This document shows positions 35,355 to 41,423 of a stretch of DNA of 64,000 bases, one piece after another. The stretch covers positions 558,001-622,000 of the forward strand of contig JADJPW010000001.1 in NCBI GenBank assembly GCA_016713035.1, in the 5' to 3' direction. The DNA is from Verrucomicrobiaceae bacterium. GTDB taxonomy: Bacteria > Verrucomicrobiota > Verrucomicrobiia > Verrucomicrobiales > Verrucomicrobiaceae. Every line of letters begins with the position of its first letter. The stretch's first letter is position 1. Both the position numbers and the translations under genes were made by a program. The notes under the pieces are model-generated. The model ran no database searches. It was given only the letters and a program-made list of their open reading frames with translations, and had not been told where the DNA came from.

Positions 35355-36092
35355 ATGGCCCTTTTTCTCGCAAACCACACGACCAAAGTCAGCAAAGCCA
35401 TCAAAGGCTTCTGGAGCGGACGTCATGAAGCCAAGCTCAAACAGGCCGCCGGCGGTAAAAGCGACCAAGGAGAGCGTTCTGCTGTCACCGCAGGGAAGAA
35501 CATGAATGGCTTTATTTCCCTCATGGAGGAGCTCGTTCGCGGGAATGGACTCAAATCCGCTGACATCCATCTCAGCCGCCGGGCGCTCACTCTCCCGGGT
35601 TTTTTCCGTCCGACGAAGCTGTGGGACATGATCGTCATGGATCGCGGCACACTGGTGGCGGCGCTGGAGTTCAAATCCCAGGTGGGGCCGTCGTTCGGGA
35701 ACAACTGCAATAATCGGGCCGAGGAAGCCATTGGCACGGCCCATGATTTTTGGACCGCCTACCGTGAGCGTGCCTTCGGGGACGTGCCACGTCCGTTCTT
35801 AGGCTGGCTGATGCTGGTGGAGGATGCAGAAGCCTCGAGAGCGCCTGTTCGCGATCACTCGCCCCATTTTCCGGTGTTTCCTGAGTTTCAAAACGCCTCG
35901 TATCTCGACCGTTACCACCTGCTTTGCAAAAAGCTGATGCATGAGCAGCTCTACACCTCCGCCACAGTCCTGGCGACACCTCGGTCTGCCGTCAAAGACG
36001 GGCGCTTCACCTGCCATGACGACATGACGAGCCTGACCACCTTTGTTTCCAGCTTCGCGGGCCACATTGCGATGGCGGCAGCCCGGAAATAA
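35355..36092 (+). CDS. Type II restriction endonuclease, PaeR7I/XhoI type
   Basis: The 245-residue protein fits the family in length. KLWDMIVMDRGTLVAALEFK then SQVGPSFGNNCNNRAEEAIG is the conserved PaeR7I core, where D...E-x-K forms a PD-(D/E)XK-type site (Asp of LWDMIV, then EFK). Later motifs are AHDFWTAYRERAF and PFLGWLMLVED. The family recognises CTCGAG and cuts within it. It is co-transcribed with the methyltransferase ending at 35353. Part of its gene is duplicated in decayed form at 36851-36980. Confidence 0.92.
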   Translation: MALFLANHTTKVSKAIKGFWSGRHEAKLKQAAGGKSDQGERSAVTAGKNMNGFISLMEELVRGNGLKSADIHLSRRALTLPGFFRPTKLWDMIVMDRGTLVAALEFKSQVGPSFGNNCNNRAEEAIGTAHDFWTAYRERAFGDVPRPFLGWLMLVEDAEASRAPVRDHSPHFPVFPEFQNASYLDRYHLLCKKLMHEQLYTSATVLATPRSAVKDGRFTCHDDMTSLTTFVSSFAGHIAMAAARK

Positions 36093-36115
36093 TGACTTCG
36101 TCATTGCCGAACCGC

Positions 36116-36315
36116 TGTTGTCCCTTCTGCATCTGAGCGGGTGAGTAAATGTGCGTGAGGAGGAAGAACTCGCATGCCGCATGCGATGAAGAAGCCGTTG
36201 CTTGCCCCGTTGCTTGCCAAAGGGAGAGCGGATGGCTAGTCTCGGACCGGTTCGTCCACTGAAAACGGTGAACGAATCGGATTCGCCCAAAATTTATTGT
36301 GACTAAACGACGTTC
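36116..36315. repeat. Repeat B, copy 1 (leader of lipoprotein gene)
   Basis: This 200-bp segment is closely matched by 36994-37185. Shared blocks include TCTGCATCTGAGCGGGTGAG, GGATGGCTAGTCTCGGACCG and TTGTGACTAAACGACGTTC. It sits directly upstream of the gene at 36325. Copy 1 carries a tandem CCGTTGCTTGCC that copy 2 has once. Confidence 0.88.
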
Positions 36316-36324
36316 TACACAAAA

Positions 36325-36675
36325 ATGAAGACAATCCTAACTGCATCGTTATCGCTTATCGGCGTCATTCTCATTTCGAACTGCTCCACAACGGGTGAGC
36401 TTCCTCCGTTGTCTTCCGTTCGTCCCGGGGTTGCGCAGGAAGGAACTCTGGCGAACCCGGCACTAGCACAGGATGCATCCTTGGCGATTCGGAAGATTGC
36501 GGGTGGGAACAAGCGTGTGATCAAGTTCGTGATCCAGCAGCCCGTTGGGCAGCCGGGCAGGAAGGCTTGGAGAGAGATGTGGGTGTATGATCCAGAAGGA
36601 GCCCAGAAGCAGTTCATTATGACTTTTAGGGAAGACGGTCAAGGCTCCGCTGACTTTCAAATACAGAAGATGTAG
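36325..36675 (+). CDS. Small predicted lipoprotein
   Basis: This 116-residue protein has a signal MKTILTASLSLIGVILISNC with lipobox ISNC, so lipid anchoring is inferred. The mature part has a basic centre (AIRKIAGGNKRVIKFVIQQP) and ends with FREDGQGSADFQIQKM. No family is recognised. The gene lies between repeat B (copy 1) and repeat A (copy 1), ending 5 bp before the latter. It has no relation to the gene at the same position in the second copy of the unit. Confidence 0.65.
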   Translation: MKTILTASLSLIGVILISNCSTTGELPPLSSVRPGVAQEGTLANPALAQDASLAIRKIAGGNKRVIKFVIQQPVGQPGRKAWREMWVYDPEGAQKQFIMTFREDGQGSADFQIQKM

Positions 36676-36679
36676 AATC

Positions 36680-36762
36680 GGGTGGAGGTGACAGGATTGC
36701 GCCTGTAACCCCTCGCACAGCACGCGGCTTTGACGGAGCTTCGCTTTCCCAACGGGTAACCG
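36680..36762. repeat. Repeat A, copy 1
   Basis: It begins GGGTGGAGGTGACAGGATTG, continues CGCCT, and later has GCGGCTTTGACGGAGCTT and ACGGGTAAC. The copy at 37804-37890 shares these blocks with substitutions. Both copies follow a cargo gene. Confidence 0.8.
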
Positions 36763-36852
36763 CGCTCTCACTACCGCTGCAGCGCATGGATCAGCTCATC
36801 CACCTTGTTGATCAAATCCTGCATCTGCACCTGGTTGGAGCCGCCATCGGCA
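36763..36852 (-). repeat. Repeat T, copy 2
   Basis: Matches 33381-33482 apart from a 12-bp duplication and scattered substitutions. It encodes the same C-terminal peptide on the minus strand (DGGSNQVQMQDLINKVDELI). Confidence 0.8.
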
Positions 36853-36980
36853 AAAGCGACCAAGGAGAGCATTCGGAAGTCACCGCCGGGAAGAACATCA
36901 ATGGCTTTATTTCCCTCATGGAGGAACTCGTTCGCGGGAATGGATCAAATCCGCTGACATCCATCTCAGCCGCCGTGTGA
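36851..36980 (+). pseudogene. Fragment of a second PaeR7I-type endonuclease gene
   Basis: The segment matches 35456-35582 of the endonuclease gene closely, including CAATGGCTTTATTTCCCTCA and GACATCCATCTCAGCCGCCG. It has a 1-base deletion (GGACTCAAA against GGATCAAA). It covers only about residues 34-76 of the endonuclease, so it is a relic with no function. Confidence 0.88.
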
Positions 36981-36993
36981 TGCGGGTGGGAGA

Positions 36994-37185
36994 TGTTGTC
37001 CCTTCTGCATCTGAGCGGGTGAGTCTAGAAATGTGAGTGAGGAGGAAGAGCTCGCATGCCGCATGCAATGGAGAAGCCGTTGCTTGCCAAAGGGAAAGCA
37101 GATGGCTAGTCTCGGACCGGTTCGTCCACAGAAAGCGGTGCACGAATCAGATTCGCCCACAATTGATTGTGACTAAACGACGTTC
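36994..37185. repeat. Repeat B, copy 2 (leader of hypothetical gene)
   Basis: A 192-bp copy of 36116-36315, ending in the same TTGTGACTAAACGACGTTC just upstream of the gene at 37205. It may supply the promoter or regulatory leader to both cargo genes (inferred). Confidence 0.88.
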
Positions 37186-37204
37186 GCCCAAGATTCGTTG
37201 ACCA

Positions 37205-37864
37205 ATGTCCAAACTCCTCTTCACTCTCCAAGCTGAGACAGCCGACCTCCTCAGGCGTGGGGACATCGATGGTTGTATTGATGTATTTGCCTCGAGATTG
37301 GCATCGCTAGACCCTTCACCTTTTCATGTCGCGTTGGAGTTGGATTTTACCAATGACCCTCTGGCGGTGGCCTTTCACTTCGATCAGTTTATCGTTTCAC
37401 AGTCGGCTTTGTTTCCCGTTCGTGCTATTTACACCGAGACCAACGGCTTCGACATCAACACTGACTGCTGGTATTGTGACCTATTCGCCTACACCACATA
37501 CGGTGGACACGAGGATTTCGACTGGCTATCCGATTGGCAGTCTGAGGACAGTGCACCACTCATTCTGACAGGGATGGAGAGATTGCAGGCCGTTTATGCC
37601 TCTGATGCCTTCGGAGATCGCGCATACGACGATGCGTGTGATGCTGCCGGTATGATTGTGGTCAGCAGCTTTCAACGCCTAATCCAGCGTGCATCCCGGA
37701 ACATGCAGCGACTTGACTTTCCCCTTCTCTCGACTGCCCACGATTATGACTTCATCGCCAAAATGACAGCGAGCAACACCGGCACCCCAACCAAAGGCGA
37801 ATTGGGTGGAGATGACAGGATTGCGCCTATCAGCCCTCCCATACCACCCGGTATGCGGCTTTGA
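37205..37864 (+). CDS. Hypothetical protein (cargo gene of second unit)
   Basis: The 219-residue protein has no signal peptide or membrane segment. It contains FITALYTE-like FPVRAIYTETNGFDINTDCW then YGGHEDFDWLSDWQSEDSAP, acidic and aromatic, which I do not recognise as a named domain. The last 20 residues (LGGDDRIAPISPPIPPGMRL) are encoded inside repeat A, so the natural C-terminus may have been replaced when the gene entered this position. It is preceded by repeat B copy 2. Confidence 0.6.
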   Translation: MSKLLFTLQAETADLLRRGDIDGCIDVFASRLASLDPSPFHVALELDFTNDPLAVAFHFDQFIVSQSALFPVRAIYTETNGFDINTDCWYCDLFAYTTYGGHEDFDWLSDWQSEDSAPLILTGMERLQAVYASDAFGDRAYDDACDAAGMIVVSSFQRLIQRASRNMQRLDFPLLSTAHDYDFIAKMTASNTGTPTKGELGGDDRIAPISPPIPPGMRL

Positions 37865-37890
37865 CGGCGCTTTGCTTGCCCTACGGGCAA
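37804..37890. repeat. Repeat A, copy 2
   Basis: The counterpart of 36680-36762. It contains GGGTGGAGATGACAGGATTG, ATGCGGCTTTGACGGCGCTT and a hairpin TTGCCC-TAC-GGGCAA at the right end. It overlaps the 3' end of the cargo gene and marks the right edge of the duplicated island. Confidence 0.8.
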
Positions 37891-37967
37891 CCTGAGGGCT
37901 GTCGGTCTCCCTTCGGTCAGCCGCAACCAGGCCGTGCTTGGCCGCTAGGCGGTGCGGGCAGCCTCTT

Positions 37968-39362
37968 TCACTCCGCGAAGCGCAGCGCATACAGATCGGC
38001 GTCCTTCATCTGCACGCGGAGCTGGATGGTCTTGCCTGCCAGTGCGGTGACATCGAGGACGCTGGCTTGGAACTCATCGCCGTAGATTTCGGCGGACTTG
38101 GCGAGGACGGTGCCGCTTTCGTCCAGCACGTCGATCTGGATGAGGCCGGTGGCGGAGGTGGCGGAGTTCAGCAGGAGTTTTGTCCCACGGAAACGGAGCG
38201 GATGGGTGGTGAAGCTGCCGCCTTTGGCATCGGCGTGCATGGAGGCAAAGCCCTGCTTCCGCACGGTGAGCCGCCGGATGCGGTGATCTGGATGGCGGTA
38301 GTGCTCACTGATGTAGAGCGACCACTCGGTATCACTGGATGCGTAGATGCCGCAGGCGGTCATGTTGCTGCGCTCAGTCCAGTTTTGCTGATCTGGGCCT
38401 GGACGCACCCAGGCCTCCAGAAAGGGGCGGTCCCACATCACGCCATCGCGGCTACTCATGAAGACGGCATCGCTCACGCCTTTGCCGCCGATGTGGCCTT
38501 TGACCTTTTCACGCGTGGTGGCGAAGCGCTTCGGAAAGGACAGGAAGAGATGCGGTGCGGTGGGGCACGCGACGGTGGCACTGGTGTAAAAGTGCTCCGC
38601 AGGCACGCCATCGGCATAGCGGTGCGGCACGCCATCGCTCCAGCTCAAAAAGTCGCCCGAGGTGCTGCTCTGGATGGCGCGGACTTTATTGCTGAAGATG
38701 CGGCTGTAGCTGGCGTAGCGGCTCCGCGTGCTGTCCCAGAAGGCGAGGTTCTGCGAGTCGAAGGCCCCCTTGGTGATGACGGGCGTGTCCTGCATCTTTT
38801 TCCAATGGATGCCATCGGGCGATGCAAAGGCGTAGAGGCCGCCGGGGGTCTCGCCCTGGTGCCAGTTTTTGCCGGGCTGCTTCACGCCACCGAGCGCCTT
38901 GTAGCGCTCTGCGGGCTTCGCGTTGGGATTGGCATCCAAAAACGGTGCGAAGTTATGCGATTCGACGCCGCGCCAGATGACATTGTTGTCCTTGGTGCCG
39001 CCAGCCTCGATCAGGCCGAGCTTTGGCCGTGTGAAATGGATGCCGTCCTCGCTCTCCACCATGCAGGTGACCTGCGCATCGCTGTGATCACTGCCGCCAG
39101 CGGAGCCTCGGTAATAAAGACGCACTTTTTTGCCATCCTGGATGACGGAGAAGTAGCCGCAAGTGGGCCCCTCCCACGGTTGATCGGTGGTGAGCACGAT
39201 CTCTCGACGGACGGGCTCATGCAGCTTCAGGGCGACGCCATTTTTCTCCGCCACGAGGTATTCATCCACCATGAGCTCCCAGCGTGAGCCGAGATCCAGT
39301 GGTGCTGCGGCAGATGCCAGCAGCGGAAAGAGGGCGGGTAGGAGGGAGAGGATGCGTTTCAT
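37968..39362 (-). CDS. Secreted beta-propeller glycoside-hydrolase-like protein
   Basis: This 464-residue exported protein has a signal peptide (MKRILSLLPALFPLLASAA). Repeated blade-like motifs follow: RWELMVDEYLVAEKNGVALK, GYFSVIQDGKKVRLYYRGSA, VESEDGIHFTRPKLGLIE, YAFASPDGIHWKKM and DAVFMSSRDGVMWDRPFLEA. The pattern 'DGIHW' recurs as in five-bladed propellers of the GH32/GH43/GH130 type. Catalytic residues cannot be assigned. It overlaps by 4 bp the oxidoreductase gene upstream (39359-39362), so the pair form an operon, probably for use of a plant or algal sugar (inferred). Confidence 0.75.
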   Translation of the reverse strand: MKRILSLLPALFPLLASAAAPLDLGSRWELMVDEYLVAEKNGVALKLHEPVRREIVLTTDQPWEGPTCGYFSVIQDGKKVRLYYRGSAGGSDHSDAQVTCMVESEDGIHFTRPKLGLIEAGGTKDNNVIWRGVESHNFAPFLDANPNAKPAERYKALGGVKQPGKNWHQGETPGGLYAFASPDGIHWKKMQDTPVITKGAFDSQNLAFWDSTRSRYASYSRIFSNKVRAIQSSTSGDFLSWSDGVPHRYADGVPAEHFYTSATVACPTAPHLFLSFPKRFATTREKVKGHIGGKGVSDAVFMSSRDGVMWDRPFLEAWVRPGPDQQNWTERSNMTACGIYASSDTEWSLYISEHYRHPDHRIRRLTVRKQGFASMHADAKGGSFTTHPLRFRGTKLLLNSATSATGLIQIDVLDESGTVLAKSAEIYGDEFQASVLDVTALAGKTIQLRVQMKDADLYALRFAE

Positions 39363-40306
39363 AGTAGAGAAAGAATGTCGGAGAGCGAAATCACTGCGCC
39401 GCCCTGCTCGCGGCTGCGAATGCCCGCGATGATGACGAGCATGAGCTCGACTGTTTCATCAAAGGGCAGTGGTCGCTCGCCGGTGCGCAGCATGTCGATG
39501 AAGGCCACGAGCTGCCCCCGGAAGGCGTGGTAGGTATCCGTGAGCTTCAGCGGCAGGTCGCCCTGCGTGCCGTAGAGATGCACGGCGCCAAAGCTGCCAT
39601 ACGCATCATGCAGGGCACCGATGGTGACTCGCACGCCGCTGCGATGCGTGAGGTGCATCACATCGCCGCCTGCATCGCTGTGGGCCTGCACAGTGAGGAA
39701 TCCTGGGCCCAGCAGTGGCTCCACGGCCTCCAGCGCATGGATGCCGTAGCGCTCCCAGGTCTTGCAGGTGAAGCTGGTGATCCAGCGCAGCTCCCCCAGG
39801 TGCAAAAAGTCCGCCCGCATCTCCGGCGCATAGCGCATGCCACTGGTGGAGAGGATGATTTTCCCGGCGCGATGCCATTCGATGAACTGGCGCAGCTCGG
39901 GCAGCGTGGTGGCCATCGGTTTGTCGATGAAGACGGGCAGCCCCGCCTCGATGAAGGGCCGTGCGCGGCGCACATGATCCGTGCCATCATCCGTCGCGAT
40001 CACTGCCGCATCCACCTGGCCGATGACGTCTTCCGGCTTTGCCACCACATGCTTGATCAGGCTGGCGGCGGCCACTTTCGGAGCATCCGCAGGATCATCG
40101 CACCAGATGTGCGTCACGCGGGCTCCAGGGATGCGCACGGATTCGAGCGGCTGCTTGCCCATATACACGGGGATGCCCGCGTAGGGGCACTGGGCCATCG
40201 CAGCGGGGTCGTAGCCATTGATGATGCCGCTCCATGAGTACGGGTGACCATTGCCCTCGATCATGCCGAGCATGGCGAGGCGGATTTCAGTCGTGGGAGA
40301 TGGCAT
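39359..40306 (-). CDS. Gfo/Idh/MocA-family oxidoreductase, cytosolic
   Basis: This 315-residue protein has no signal peptide. IRLAMLGMIEGNGHPYSW is a diverged Rossmann start, and VDAAVIATDDGTDHVRRARP and GLPVFIDKPMATTLPELRQF give the conserved D-K-P substrate motif near residue 135. HGALHDAYGSFGAVHLYGTQ is typical of the C-terminal domain. It is predicted to oxidise a sugar or cyclitol. Four bases of its stop overlap the start of the beta-propeller gene. It is divergent from the sugar isomerase gene at 40411, which suits a shared pathway. Confidence 0.85.
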   Translation of the reverse strand: MPSPTTEIRLAMLGMIEGNGHPYSWSGIINGYDPAAMAQCPYAGIPVYMGKQPLESVRIPGARVTHIWCDDPADAPKVAAASLIKHVVAKPEDVIGQVDAAVIATDDGTDHVRRARPFIEAGLPVFIDKPMATTLPELRQFIEWHRAGKIILSTSGMRYAPEMRADFLHLGELRWITSFTCKTWERYGIHALEAVEPLLGPGFLTVQAHSDAGGDVMHLTHRSGVRVTIGALHDAYGSFGAVHLYGTQGDLPLKLTDTYHAFRGQLVAFIDMLRTGERPLPFDETVELMLVIIAGIRSREQGGAVISLSDILSLL

Positions 40307-40410
40307 AGAGCCTCTTTACGCCGGAAATTCTCGATTTGATCTTCAAACCGCCGCTTGCGCCACTGCGCTAGCGCAGCATCACTTCGGCTCACTTTTTCCC
40401 CACTCCAACC

Positions 40411-41325
40411 ATGATCAAACTCACCGGAATCGCAGATGAAGCAGGCGCGTCGCTCGACGTGCAAATCCAGGCCCACCAGGAACTTGGCTGGGACAGCATC
40501 GAATCCCGCGCGGTGGAGTTCGATGGCGTGAAGGGCAACCTGCATGAGATCCCGGACGCCGTGTTCGACAAGGTGGTGGTTCACTTGGAGCAGAAGGGCA
40601 TGAAAATCAGCGGCTTCGGCTCGCTGATCGGCAACTGGGCCAAAAAGATCACCGATGACTTCTCCATCACTGAGGCTGAAATCAGCCGCGCTATCCCGCG
40701 CATGCAGCGCCTGGGAGCCAAGCTCATCCGCGTGATGAGCTACGCCGTGTGCAAAACCGACGGCAAGGACGATGCAGAGCAGTTCGCCCCCGAGCGCATC
40801 CGCCGCATGACCGAAATCAATAAACGCTTCGCCGATGCTGGCCTGACCGTGGTGCATGAGAACTGCATGAACTGGGGCGGCATGAGCCCGACGTATGTGC
40901 AGCGCATGGCAGAGGCCGTGCCGGGCATGAAATGGGTCTTTGACACCGGCAATCCCGTCTTCATCGACGACCGCGACCGTCCCGGCCACAAGCAGGACGC
41001 CTGGGCGATGTACCAAGCCATCAAGCCCCACATGGCCCACGTTCACGTCAAAGACGGCATCTGGGATGTCGCGAAGAATGATGCCACCTATACCTTCCCC
41101 GGCGAAGGCGAAGGCCAAACCGAGCGCATCATGCGTGACCTGGTGGAGACCGGCTACAAAGGCTACATCAGCATCGAGCCCCACGTGGCCGTGGTCTTCC
41201 ACGGAGCCGGTGCCGCCGATAATCTCAGCCCCGAGCAAAAAGCCAAAGAGCAATACGACAGCTACATCAAATACGGCCGCATGCTCGAAGCCATGCTGAA
41301 GCGTGTGGGTGCTACGCTGGCGTGA
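40411..41325 (+). CDS. Sugar phosphate isomerase/epimerase (AP endonuclease 2-fold TIM barrel)
   Basis: This 304-residue TIM-barrel protein starts MIKLTGIADEAGASLDVQIQ. HELGWDSIESRAVE-like EAHQELGWDSIESRAVEFDG follows, then GAKLIRVMSYAV, VVHENCMNWGGMSP with the conserved Glu and His, VFDTGNPVF, AHVHVKDGIW and GYISIEPHVAVVF. These are the metal-ligand positions of xylose-isomerase-like (COG1082) enzymes. The substrate is unknown. It is divergent from the oxidoreductase pair. The large cytochrome gene follows on the same strand, about 100 bp downstream. Confidence 0.88.
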   Translation: MIKLTGIADEAGASLDVQIQAHQELGWDSIESRAVEFDGVKGNLHEIPDAVFDKVVVHLEQKGMKISGFGSLIGNWAKKITDDFSITEAEISRAIPRMQRLGAKLIRVMSYAVCKTDGKDDAEQFAPERIRRMTEINKRFADAGLTVVHENCMNWGGMSPTYVQRMAEAVPGMKWVFDTGNPVFIDDRDRPGHKQDAWAMYQAIKPHMAHVHVKDGIWDVAKNDATYTFPGEGEGQTERIMRDLVETGYKGYISIEPHVAVVFHGAGAADNLSPEQKAKEQYDSYIKYGRMLEAMLKRVGATLA

Positions 41326-41423
41326 TCAGCGCCCCAGATCACCGCTGAAGTCGCACCTCCGGCACTCCTAAACTGTGAGCACCGAGCGCGTAAATCTAAC
41401 GCCTCAGTCGGCGTAGTAGCCTC

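Larger units (their letters stand above)
36676..37204. other. Duplicated debris between the two cargo genes
   Basis: This 529-bp stretch has no intact gene. In order it holds repeat A copy 1, repeat T copy 2, a piece of the PaeR7I endonuclease gene and repeat B copy 2. The order T-R-B matches the first unit with the methyltransferase removed. Confidence 0.8.

Noticed and set aside
36680..37890. Integron attC sites or group II intron ends in repeat A
   Set aside because: I could not find attC core motifs, an integrase, or a reverse-transcriptase gene; the resemblance is limited to hairpin-like words.
37938..39287. Long plus-strand open frame opposite the beta-propeller gene
   Set aside because: Antisense shadow of the gene at 37968-39362, whose signal peptide and blade repeats are clear.
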